This document shows positions 1-5,062 of a stretch of DNA of 5,062 nt, piece by piece. Position numbers and translations under genes: made by a program. Within the stretch, counting starts at the first letter, position 1, and each line of letters begins with the position of its first letter. Location of the stretch: contig JBFKVA010000125.1 in the NCBI GenBank assembly GCA_041635475.1, positions 1-5,062 on the forward strand. The letters are read 5' to 3'. Under the pieces are notes generated by a model. It saw only the letters and a list, made by a program, of their open reading frames with translations, was not told the origin of the DNA and did no database searches. This stretch comes from GCA-020352575 sp041635475. GTDB taxonomy: Bacteria > Actinomycetota > Acidimicrobiia > Spongiisociales > JAENVV01.

Positions 1-407
1 TACTCGCCACTCGGCATGCGCCCGGGTCCCTGGGGCCGATCCCAGGCCACCGCCCACCCTCCTGCGAATGCCGCCGGCCGCAGGGTGGCGTCGGAACCGA
101 GAGCCACCGGGTCATCGGGGAAGAGCGCCGAACACCACCGGTGGTTCTCGGCCTGGTTCCACTGGTCGACGAAGGCGAGCGGAGCCGCCACCCCGGCCAC
201 GGCGGGAGCCGACCACGGTGCCCAGTCCGGGTCGGGATCGACGATGGCGGTCGTGGTGGTGACCACGGTGGTGGCGGTGGGAATCGTCGTGGTGCGCGGG
301 GCAGTGGTCGACGACGCGCCGACCGCTGCCTGGTCCGTGGATGAGGGAGCAGCTGCACACGAACCCGCCAGCGTCAGCAACGCCGCAACAGCTGCCAATC
401 GCCGCAT
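1..407 (-). CDS. Putative secreted lipoprotein, partial (C-terminus beyond left edge)
   Basis: Reading leftwards from ATG at 407-405, the frame stays open for 135 codons to the window edge; the last two bases read TA, so the next codon is either Tyr or a stop. The N-terminus MRRLAAVAALLTLAGSC is a short lipoprotein signal peptide: two Arg, a hydrophobic stretch and Cys17 in a slightly atypical lipobox (A-G-S-C, with Leu at 13). A low-complexity Ala/Ser/Thr segment follows (about residues 18-56, rich in TTT and TTTT runs), typical of a linker tethering an actinobacterial lipoprotein to the membrane. A small folded part follows from about residue 57, with many Trp (W62, W65, W83, W91) and a single further Cys at 92. 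A strong Shine-Dalgarno lies 8 bases upstream. It is transcribed away from the CoA operon, so no functional link is implied. I do not recognise the family; function unknown. Confidence 0.8.
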   Translation of the reverse strand, partial: MRRLAAVAALLTLAGSCAAAPSSTDQAAVGASSTTAPRTTTIPTATTVVTTTTAIVDPDPDWAPWSAPAVAGVAAPLAFVDQWNQAENHRWCSALFPDDPVALGSDATLRPAAFAGGWAVAWDRPQGPGRMPSGE

Positions 408-415
408 CAAGACTG

Positions 416-422
416 CTCCTTC
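416..422 (-). promoter_or_regulatory. Shine-Dalgarno of the divergent lipoprotein gene
   Basis: On the minus strand the sequence reads GAAGGAG, followed by 8 bases and then the ATG at 407-405. This is the best ribosome binding site in the window and fixes the lipoprotein start, which is also supported by the signal peptide beginning exactly there. Confidence 0.75.
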
Positions 423-482
423 GGGTGTCGCCGAAGACTACGCCGGGGCCGCGTGTCGATTCGAGGGTGCAGGCCCGTCCAG

Positions 483-511
483 TTGACACGGCATGGTTGT
501 CGAGCAATGCT
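483..511 (+). promoter_or_regulatory. Candidate promoter of the CoA operon
   Basis: TTGACA at 483-488 is a perfect match to the sigma70-type -35 box. A 17-base spacer leads to AATGCT at 506-511, a weak -10 that keeps only the A at position 2 and the T at positions 3 and 6. A start of transcription near 518 would give a leader of about 25 bases before the ATG at 542. The placement directly upstream of the first operon gene is favourable. The -10 match is poor and actinobacterial promoters are degenerate, so this is a suggestion only. Confidence 0.35.
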
Positions 512-521
512 TGATTACCGA

Positions 522-556
522 GTGTTCATCAGAAGGACGGGATGGGAGCTGAACAC
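522..556. repeat. 7-bp inverted repeat flanking the first RBS and start codon
   Basis: GTGTTCA at 522-528 is the exact reverse complement of TGAACAC at 550-556. The 21 bases between them contain the purine-rich GAAGGA (532-537) and the ATG at 542. It could be a regulator half-site pair or an RNA stem presenting the start region in its loop. It could equally be chance, since 7 bp is short and the spacer long. Confidence 0.3.
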
Positions 557-1609
557 GCATCGACAGAGGCGGGCCCCCGAGGGGACGTGGCCGTGCTGGG
601 GGCGCACACGACGCCATTCGCGTCGGCCTTTCCCGGCTCCATCGCCGAACTCGTACTGGGCGCGGTCGAACAGGCGCTGGCGGCGGCCGGGGTGGACTGG
701 ACCGACATCGACGCCGTCGTCACCGCCTCGGTGGACCTGTTCGACGGGCTGACGGCCTCCAACATCGCAGTGACCGAAGTGGTGGGTGCCGTCCACAAGC
801 CCGAGACGCGCATCGCCGCCGACGGCCTGGCGGCAGCCATCCACGCCATCCACCAGATCCGGGCCGAGGCGTACGAAACGGTCCTCGTCGTTGCCCACGG
901 GAAGGCGTCGATGAGTGACCACTGGGGCCTCACCGCGTGGACCGTGGACCCGGTGTTCCTCCAGCCCCTCGGCGTCGACGCCCTCGTCTGCGCGGGGCTC
1001 CAGGCCGCCCTTGTCGCCCGGGGAGACCAGGCCGCCCTTCGTCGATGGGCGGACGTCACTGCGGCCCGAATCAGGTCGGCCGGCGGCACGCTGACCCCAG
1101 AAGCGGTGCTGGAGTCGCCGGAGGTCGCCACGCCCATCCGGGCCTCCATGGTCGCCCCGCTGGGAGATGGGGCCTGCGCCGTCGTCCTCGGAGCCGAGCG
1201 TGCGGCCCGGGGGGGCCGACGGGTGGTGGTGACCGCCACCAGTCACGACATCGACCTTCACCACCCGGGCGTGCGGGATCTCAGCACTTGGGAAGGCCTG
1301 CGCCGGGCGTGTGACAGGGCGTACGCCGCCGCCGGCATCGGCGAGAGCACGAGCGCGTTCAACGTCGTCGAGCCGTCGTGCATGTTCCCGCACGAGGAGG
1401 AGCTCTTCCTTGCGGCAGCCCGCATCGACGCGGTGACGTCGCCCACCGGCGGGCTCTTCGCCGGGACGGCCCCCGTCATCTCGGGGCTGACGCGCCTGGT
1501 CGAGGCGGCGCGGGCCATCGGTGGGCACCCGGGGCACCGGGCACTGGCCCACGGGACATGGGGACCGGCAGGCCAAGCCCATGCCGTGGCGGTACTGGAG
1601 TCGCGATGA
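542..1609 (+). CDS. Thiolase-fold protein lacking the catalytic residues (probable partner subunit)
   Basis: A 355-residue thiolase-superfamily protein of the SCP-x/lipid-transfer branch. The fold is visible from the VAVLGAHTTPF start strand (16-26), the D-I-D-A-V-V motif (55-60), the nucleophile-loop region RIAADGLAAAI (90-100), L-G-D-G-A-C-A-V-V-L (207-216), the N-V-V-E motif (274-277) and P-T-G-G (301-304). The active-site loop that normally reads C-x-S-G is A92-A-D-G, so the nucleophilic Cys is absent. The usual GHP loop reads G-T-A-P (308-311), so the His is lost as well. The C-terminal C-x-G loop is replaced by A-H-G-T-W-G (336-341). It is shorter than the usual 385-400 residues and clearly paralogous to the next gene. 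I infer a structural or substrate-shaping subunit of a heteromeric thiolase-like enzyme rather than a thiolase. The ATG at 542 follows GAAGGA with only 4 bases; GTG at 587 is an alternative start giving 340 residues. It overlaps the next gene by ATGA. Confidence 0.88.
   Translation: MGAEHASTEAGPRGDVAVLGAHTTPFASAFPGSIAELVLGAVEQALAAAGVDWTDIDAVVTASVDLFDGLTASNIAVTEVVGAVHKPETRIAADGLAAAIHAIHQIRAEAYETVLVVAHGKASMSDHWGLTAWTVDPVFLQPLGVDALVCAGLQAALVARGDQAALRRWADVTAARIRSAGGTLTPEAVLESPEVATPIRASMVAPLGDGACAVVLGAERAARGGRRVVVTATSHDIDLHHPGVRDLSTWEGLRRACDRAYAAAGIGESTSAFNVVEPSCMFPHEEELFLAAARIDAVTSPTGGLFAGTAPVISGLTRLVEAARAIGGHPGHRALAHGTWGPAGQAHAVAVLESR
579..589 (+). promoter_or_regulatory. Alternative RBS/GTG start for the first thiolase-like gene
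   Basis: GAGGGG (579-584) precedes an in-frame GTG at 587-589 by 2 bases. Starting here would begin the protein directly at the first beta strand (V-A-V-L-G), as in the neighbouring paralogue, which starts M-R-P-V-A-V-L-G. The extra 15 residues from the ATG at 542 are Gly/Ala/Glu-rich and resemble no part of the thiolase fold. However, the spacing is too short for a good site, so the ATG is kept as the default. Confidence 0.3.
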
Positions 1610-2763
1610 GGCCGGTCGCAGTCCTCGGCACCGGCCAAACCGATCACGCGTCGTCACGGCCCGACGTCAGCCAACCGGAGTTGGTCAGGGAAGCCGTGAC
1701 GGCCGCCCTCGAGGATGCCGACGTCAGCCCCCGGGAGATCGACGCCGTCGTGATCTCCAACATGGAGCTGTTCGAGGGTCGGGCATTCCCCGAACTGTGG
1801 GTGGCGGAGGGGGCCTTTGCCGCCCGCAAGCCCTGCTACAAGGTGGCGACCGGGGGGACGTCGGGGACGAGCGCCTGCATCGCGGGGTTTCACCTGGCCG
1901 GGAGTGGCTCCTTCGACACGGTGGTCGTCGTCGGGTTCGAGAAGCACTCGGAGGGCCACACCCAAACCGGGATGTCCCTCACCGATCCGTTCTGGGACCG
2001 AGCGGTGGCGTCCGGCGCCCTCGGGAACTTCGCCCTGTCCATCTCCGAATACATGGCCGAGCGGGGCGCGACCCCGGAGCAGGCTGCCCGGGTGGCGGTC
2101 AAGGCTCGACGCAACGCAGCCCGCAACCCCCACGCCCACCTCAAGATGCCGGACCTGACCGTGGACGACGTCCTGGTCTCCCGCATGCTTGCCGAACCCC
2201 TCCACCTCCTCGACATGTGCCCCCAGTCTGACGGGGCCGCGGCGATCGTCGTCACCTCCGACGAAGCAGCCGGTCGAAGGGGACGCGGCGCCGCCTGGGT
2301 GCACGCTGCCGTGACGCGCCACGACCAGCCCTACCTGGGAGACCTCGACCGGCGCATGGTCACGATGGAAGCCATGCGGGATGCGGCACGCGCGGCGTAC
2401 GCCGACGCCGGGATCCAATCCCCTCGGCGCGACCTCGACGTGGCCGAGATCTACGAGCCGGCCAGCTACGCCGAACTCGCCTGGTACGAGGCGCTCGGGT
2501 TCTGTGAAGACGGCGAGGCGGGTCGCCTCGTGGAGCAAGGGGTCACCGAGATGGAAGGGGAGCTGCCCGTGAACCCCTCGGGCGGCGTGCTCTCGACAAA
2601 CCCGGTGGGGGCCACCGGGGTGATCCGGGTGGCGGAGGCAGCGGCACAGCTCCTCGGCCGAGCCGGGGACCGCCAGGTTCCCGGCTCCCGGACCGCCCTC
2701 GCCACGGGGTACGGGGTGTACGCCTGGAGTGACGTGATCGTCCTCGGGGTGGCACGACCATGA
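1606..2763 (+). CDS. Thiolase-like protein of the SCP-x/Ltp2 type, candidate retro-aldolase subunit
   Basis: A 385-residue, full-length thiolase-fold protein. The N-terminal strand is VAVLGTGQTDHA (4-15). The nucleophile loop is A-T-G-G-T-S-G (81-87), where Gly84 sits in place of the thiolase Cys. The core strand D-T-V-V-V-V-G-F-E-K is at 104-113 and the S-D-G-A-A-A-I-V-V loop at 208-216. D-V-A-E-I-Y-E-P is at 278-285. N-P-S-G-G at 323-327 is followed by T-N-P-V-G-A-T-G (331-338), where the canonical GHPxGATG His is Asn332. Cys and His are thus both missing, ruling out ordinary Claisen thiolysis by the standard mechanism. Tyr283 lies in the E-I-Y motif at the position where Ltp2-type steroid side-chain aldolases carry a proposed catalytic Tyr. 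Ltp2 cleaves a 3-hydroxyacyl-CoA by retro-aldol chemistry together with a DUF35 domain, and DUF35 genes follow directly here. I infer aldol-type cleavage; substrate unknown. The start at 1606 overlaps the upstream stop (ATGA) and has GGAG 5 bases upstream. Confidence 0.9.
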   Translation: MRPVAVLGTGQTDHASSRPDVSQPELVREAVTAALEDADVSPREIDAVVISNMELFEGRAFPELWVAEGAFAARKPCYKVATGGTSGTSACIAGFHLAGSGSFDTVVVVGFEKHSEGHTQTGMSLTDPFWDRAVASGALGNFALSISEYMAERGATPEQAARVAVKARRNAARNPHAHLKMPDLTVDDVLVSRMLAEPLHLLDMCPQSDGAAAIVVTSDEAAGRRGRGAAWVHAAVTRHDQPYLGDLDRRMVTMEAMRDAARAAYADAGIQSPRRDLDVAEIYEPASYAELAWYEALGFCEDGEAGRLVEQGVTEMEGELPVNPSGGVLSTNPVGATGVIRVAEAAAQLLGRAGDRQVPGSRTALATGYGVYAWSDVIVLGVARP

Positions 2764-3221
2764 CGGTCCACAACGACCTGGTTTCGGTGCCACTCGAGAT
2801 GGACCTCACATGGAGGTACGCGGCCGGTGAGCCGATGACCCGGTTCCTGGCAGGGGTGGCCGAACGGCGGTTGGAGGCAGTGCGCTGCGCCAGCTGCCGG
2901 CGCAGGTACCTTCCACCCCGCCCGTTCTGTGGTCGATGCCGGGTCCGCATGGACGAGTGGGTGCCCGTTGCCGACAGCGGGACACTGACAGCCTGGACCG
3001 TCGTCCATCTCCCACTCCTCGACGGCCGCACGGGCGAGCTCCGGCCCTCCCCGTACGGCATGGGGCTCATCCGGCTCGACGGCGCCGACACCACGCTCAA
3101 CCACTACGTGGACGCCGACAGCCTCCAACACCTCACCATCGGTGCCCGGGCGCAGGCGGTGTGGCGGGAGGAGCGGCGGGGCGCCATGGACGACATTCTC
3201 CACTTCCGGGTGATCCCATGA
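2760..3221 (+). CDS. DUF35 zinc-ribbon/OB-fold protein, first copy
   Basis: A 153-residue protein of the DUF35 (ChsH2 C-terminal, BbsA-like) family. An N-terminal helical part with Y-A-A-G (20-23) and T-R-F-L (27-30) is followed by a rubredoxin-like zinc ribbon with Cys43, Cys46, Cys57 and Cys60 (C-x2-C-x10-C-x2-C). An OB-fold then runs from about residue 64, including G-T-L-T-A-W-T-V-V (74-82), L-I-R-L-D-G-A-D-T (103-111) and a C-terminal F-R-V-I-P. In known systems such proteins bind thiolase-fold partners and are needed for their activity or CoA-substrate handling (Ltp2-ChsH2, BbsAB, the archaeal thiolase/HMG-CoA synthase complex). Here it should pair with one or both upstream thiolase-like proteins. 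Translation is coupled by ATGA overlaps at both ends. Its Shine-Dalgarno is weak (GGGGTGG at 2746-2752), in line with re-initiation from the upstream gene. Confidence 0.9.
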   Translation: MTVHNDLVSVPLEMDLTWRYAAGEPMTRFLAGVAERRLEAVRCASCRRRYLPPRPFCGRCRVRMDEWVPVADSGTLTAWTVVHLPLLDGRTGELRPSPYGMGLIRLDGADTTLNHYVDADSLQHLTIGARAQAVWREERRGAMDDILHFRVIP

Positions 3222-3625
3222 TCCTCGAAGGTTCGATCAAGCTTCCGTTCAGCTACGCCGCCGGCCGGGTCGGCAGCCGGTTCCTGGTCGCGCTTCGCGA
3301 TGAGCAGGTCATCCTCGGTACGAGGTGCGAAACATGCGGTGTCGTCGCCTGCCCGCCCCGGTCGTTCTGCCATGCCTGTGGTGCCGACTGCGACACGCTG
3401 GTTGAGGTCGGCCCGGGAGGAACGCTCGAGGCGTGGACCGAGACTCCCGAAGGGGGCTCGTTCGGGATGATCCGGCTCGACGGGGCGGACACGGCCCTCG
3501 TTCATCGTCTCATGGCGTCCGCCACTCCCGGGACCGGGCAGCGGGTGACCGCTCGCTTCGCCACCGACCGCACCGGGAGCATCAACGACATCGAGGGGTT
3601 CGAGCCCGAGAGGAGATCACCGTGA
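3218..3625 (+). CDS. DUF35 zinc-ribbon/OB-fold protein, second copy
   Basis: A 135-residue paralogue of the preceding protein with the same order of parts. The N-terminal segment has Y-A-A-G (13-16) and S-R-F-L (20-23). The zinc ribbon uses Cys37, Cys40, Cys51 and Cys54 (again C-x2-C-x10-C-x2-C); Cys45 and Cys58 are extra. The OB-fold includes G-G-T-L-E-A-W-T (67-74) and M-I-R-L-D-G-A-D-T (84-92), nearly identical to the first copy. It lacks the roughly 10-residue loop that the first copy has between the W-T strand and the IRLDGADT strand, and it has a shorter N-terminus. It is probably the partner of the second thiolase-like subunit, so that each thiolase-fold chain has its own DUF35 chain; this assignment is inference. 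It starts inside the upstream stop (ATGA) and ends in a GTGA overlap with the enoyl-CoA hydratase gene. Confidence 0.9.
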   Translation: MILEGSIKLPFSYAAGRVGSRFLVALRDEQVILGTRCETCGVVACPPRSFCHACGADCDTLVEVGPGGTLEAWTETPEGGSFGMIRLDGADTALVHRLMASATPGTGQRVTARFATDRTGSINDIEGFEPERRSP

Positions 3626-4413
3626 CCATCCGCAGCGACCGAAACGGACACACGCTCGTCGTCACCATCGACCGGCCGGAAGTCCGCAACGCGCTCAGCC
3701 TGGAGATGGGGAGCAAGCTCGTCGAGGTGTGGCGGGCGTTCGCCGCAGACGACGACCTGCGGGTTGCCGTCCTCACCGGGGCCGGTGACCAGGCCTTCTG
3801 CGCGGGCGCCGACCTGAAGGAAGTGGGTGCCTGGTACGCCTCGATGACTCCCGAGGAACGCCGCCACCGGGCCGAGACCGAACCGGGCCTCGGGGGGATC
3901 ACCCGCAACCTCGACCCGTGCAAGCCGATCATCGCCGCCGTGAACGGCGCCTGCCTGGCCGGGGGCCTCGAACTGGCCCTCGCCTGCGACATCCGGATCG
4001 CCTCCCCCCACGCGACGTTCGGTCTGCCCGAGGTCCGATGGGGGCTCATGCCCGGGGCCGGGGGAACCCAGCGCCTCCCCCGAGCGATTCCAGAGTCCAT
4101 GGCGATGGAGATGCTCCTCACCGGCCAGCCCATCGACGCTGCCACCGCGGAGCGCGTCGGTCTCGTGAGCAGGATCGTGGCCGCCGACACCCTCCTCGAC
4201 GAAGCAGTTGGCATGGCCGCCCGCATCGCGGCCAACGCCCCCCTGGCGACGAGGGCCGTGCGTTCGGCCGCCCGCCGGGGACGGGACCTCCCGCTGGACG
4301 ACGGCCTGCGCCTCGAGCAGGAAGTCGCCGAGCCGCTCCGGCAGACCGCGGACGTCCAGGAGGGCCTGCGGGCCTTCTCCGAAAAGCGCGACCCCGTATT
4401 CAAAGGAAGGTGA
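3622..4413 (+). CDS. Enoyl-CoA hydratase (crotonase family) with complete catalytic dyad
   Basis: A 263-residue protein of normal family length. It would hydrate a trans-2-enoyl-CoA to the 3-hydroxyacyl-CoA in the cytoplasm. N-R-P-E-like segment D-R-P-E-V-R-N-A-L is at 17-25 and the first oxyanion-hole loop F-C-A-G-A-D at 59-64. The second, A-G-G-L-E-L, is at 113-118. Glu117 and Glu137 (in F-G-L-P-E) are 20 residues apart, matching Glu144 and Glu164 of rat enoyl-CoA hydratase. The P-G-A-G-G-T-Q-R-L loop (144-152) and the C-terminal E-G-L-R-A-F-S-E-K-R-D-P-V-F segment are also standard. GTG at 3622 is chosen because AGGAG (3611-3615) lies 6 bases upstream, it overlaps the preceding stop, and the fold starts there; the frame extends further upstream only inside the DUF35 gene. 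In context it could produce the 3-hydroxyacyl-CoA that the thiolase-like complex cleaves. Confidence 0.93.
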   Translation: MTIRSDRNGHTLVVTIDRPEVRNALSLEMGSKLVEVWRAFAADDDLRVAVLTGAGDQAFCAGADLKEVGAWYASMTPEERRHRAETEPGLGGITRNLDPCKPIIAAVNGACLAGGLELALACDIRIASPHATFGLPEVRWGLMPGAGGTQRLPRAIPESMAMEMLLTGQPIDAATAERVGLVSRIVAADTLLDEAVGMAARIAANAPLATRAVRSAARRGRDLPLDDGLRLEQEVAEPLRQTADVQEGLRAFSEKRDPVFKGR

Positions 4414-4415
4414 GC

Positions 4416-5062
4416 ATGACCACTGCACCCACCATCATCGTCACCCGGGATGGCCCGGTGACCCGTCTCACCCTCAACCGCCCGGAGGTCCTCAACGCGC
4501 TCGATGGCCCCATGCTGGTTGAGATCCGGGCGGCCCTGGCCACCGCTGCCGCCGACCCGGCGTCGCGAGTCGTCGTGATCGACTCCGCCTCAGACCGGGC
4601 GTTCTGCGCCGGGATCGACGTCGCCTACGTCAAGGATCTCGCCGGCTTCGACATCCGGGAGGTCGGCCGGGAACTCCACCGCACGTTCCTGGCGCTGCGA
4701 ACGACCGAGATCCCGATCGTGTGCGCCATCGACGGGCTGTGCCTCGGGGCCGGGCTCGAACTGGCGATCTCCTGCGACTTCATGATCGCCAGCGACCGAT
4801 CTCGGTTCGGCCTTCCCAACATCGATCGGGGCATCCCGGCGATCGTCGAGGCAGCCATCCTGCCCTTGGTCGTGGGGCTCCAGGGAGCGCGGGAGATGGC
4901 CTACACCGGGGAGTTCTGGGATGCAGACAAGGCGCAGCGTCGGGGCATGCTCCACGCCGTCGTCGCCCCCGAGAACCTGGCCGGAGAGGCCGCGGACTGG
5001 GCCCGCCGCCTGGCCGCCAAACCCGCGCCCGCCCTCGCCACCCAGAAGGAGATCATCCACAA
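4416..5062 (+). CDS. Crotonase-family protein with Glu164 replaced by Asn, partial (right edge)
   Basis: The frame is open from ATG at 4416 to the window end (215 residues visible; about 40-50 are expected to be missing). GGAAGG (4405-4410) lies 5 bases upstream, and the start is 2 bases after the previous stop. N-R-P-E-V-L-N-A-L (21-29), the oxyanion loop F-C-A-G-I-D (63-68) and L-G-A-G-L-E-L (110-116) identify a crotonase fold. Glu115 matches rat Glu144, but the Glu164 position is Asn135 (F-G-L-P-N). The usual P-G-A-G-G-T-Q-R-L loop is replaced by G-I-P-A-I-V-E-A-A-I-L (139-149), a variant I recognise from divergent crotonases. It may therefore not be a standard hydratase; isomerase, hydrolase, decarboxylase or lyase activity is possible. 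Glu145 in the variant loop could supply a carboxylate. It is a paralogue of the upstream hydratase, not a copy of it. Confidence 0.88.
   Translation, partial: MTTAPTIIVTRDGPVTRLTLNRPEVLNALDGPMLVEIRAALATAAADPASRVVVIDSASDRAFCAGIDVAYVKDLAGFDIREVGRELHRTFLALRTTEIPIVCAIDGLCLGAGLELAISCDFMIASDRSRFGLPNIDRGIPAIVEAAILPLVVGLQGAREMAYTGEFWDADKAQRRGMLHAVVAPENLAGEAADWARRLAAKPAPALATQKEIIH

Larger units (their letters stand above)
408..541. other. Divergent intergenic region
   Basis: A 134-base gap between the lipoprotein gene and the CoA operon. It holds the lipoprotein Shine-Dalgarno, the TTGACA hexamer and the left arm of the inverted repeat. An imperfect 20-base palindrome lies at 491-510 (GCAT...ATGC ends, 6 of 10 positions pairing), just upstream of or over the weak -10. 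I see no tRNA, small RNA or terminator. Being the only non-coding stretch in the window, it should carry any regulation of both genes. Confidence 0.6.

Noticed and set aside
16..507. Open frames on the plus strand (16-486) and on the minus strand (112-507) at the left edge
   Set aside because: They overlap the better-supported lipoprotein frame, which has a signal peptide, lipobox and strong RBS. The competing translations are low complexity without a start context.
1203..1218. G-rich hairpin (CGGCCC, four G, GGGCCG) with a run of seven G
   Set aside because: It lies inside a coding region with no T tract, so it is not a terminator. The reading frame continues correctly across the G run, so a sequencing frameshift is not indicated.
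542..1609. First thiolase-like gene as a decayed pseudogene
   Set aside because: It has lost catalytic residues, but the frame is intact, the fold motifs are kept and it is translationally coupled to its neighbour, which fits a selected non-catalytic subunit better.
515..1657. Long open frame on the minus strand (380 codons) opposite the first thiolase-like gene
   Set aside because: It is the antisense shadow of a GC-rich coding region: Arg/Gly/Asp/His-rich low-complexity translation, no domain motifs, and the plus strand shows a clear thiolase fold.
1654..2793. Long open frame on the minus strand (379 codons) opposite the second thiolase-like gene
   Set aside because: Same reason: the translation has no recognisable fold, while the plus strand encodes an unambiguous thiolase-superfamily protein.
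3433..3621. Upstream extension of the enoyl-CoA hydratase frame
   Set aside because: It lies inside the second DUF35 gene, translates to Arg/His-rich sequence, and the crotonase fold begins at the GTG at 3622 with a good RBS.
3502..4428. Minus-strand open frames opposite the enoyl-CoA hydratase
   Set aside because: Antisense shadows; the hydratase with its catalytic dyad occupies the plus strand.

Overview
This is a very GC-rich window (G/C-biased third codon positions throughout) whose gene style suggests a high-GC actinobacterium. An acyl-CoA-catabolising lineage such as an acidimicrobial or mycobacterial relative is plausible, but this is an inference from composition and gene content, not from a marker gene.

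Layout. Positions 1-407 (minus strand) hold the 5' part of a divergent gene for a small secreted lipoprotein with a Thr-rich linker; it runs off the left edge. Positions 408-541 are a short divergent intergenic region with a perfect TTGACA hexamer and an inverted repeat around the first start codon of the operon. From about 542 to the right edge, six plus-strand genes are packed head to tail. They are two thiolase-fold proteins, two small DUF35-type zinc-ribbon/OB-fold proteins and two crotonase-fold proteins, the last cut by the right edge. The first four junctions are 4-base ATGA/GTGA overlaps. The fifth has a 2-base gap with a good Shine-Dalgarno, so the set looks like one translationally coupled operon.

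How the genes may work together. Neither thiolase-like protein has the thiolase nucleophilic cysteine or the GHP histidine. The second keeps an E-I-Y motif, a Tyr-containing site like that of steroid side-chain retro-aldolases of the Ltp2 type, which work in complex with a DUF35 domain. The first is shorter and has lost this Tyr too, so it looks like a non-catalytic or re-purposed partner subunit. The two DUF35 proteins are obvious paralogues and would be expected to dock on the thiolase-like pair. The first crotonase has the complete Glu/Glu hydratase dyad. The simplest model is a CoA-thioester chain-shortening module: a hydratase makes a 3-hydroxyacyl-CoA and a heteromeric (thiolase-like alpha/beta plus DUF35 alpha/beta) complex cleaves it by retro-aldol chemistry. 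The second crotonase, with Glu164 changed to Asn, would do a separate step. The substrate (steroid, branched or aromatic side chain) cannot be read from the sequence. The 2+2 doubling of catalytically degenerate thiolases and DUF35 proteins is the most unusual feature.
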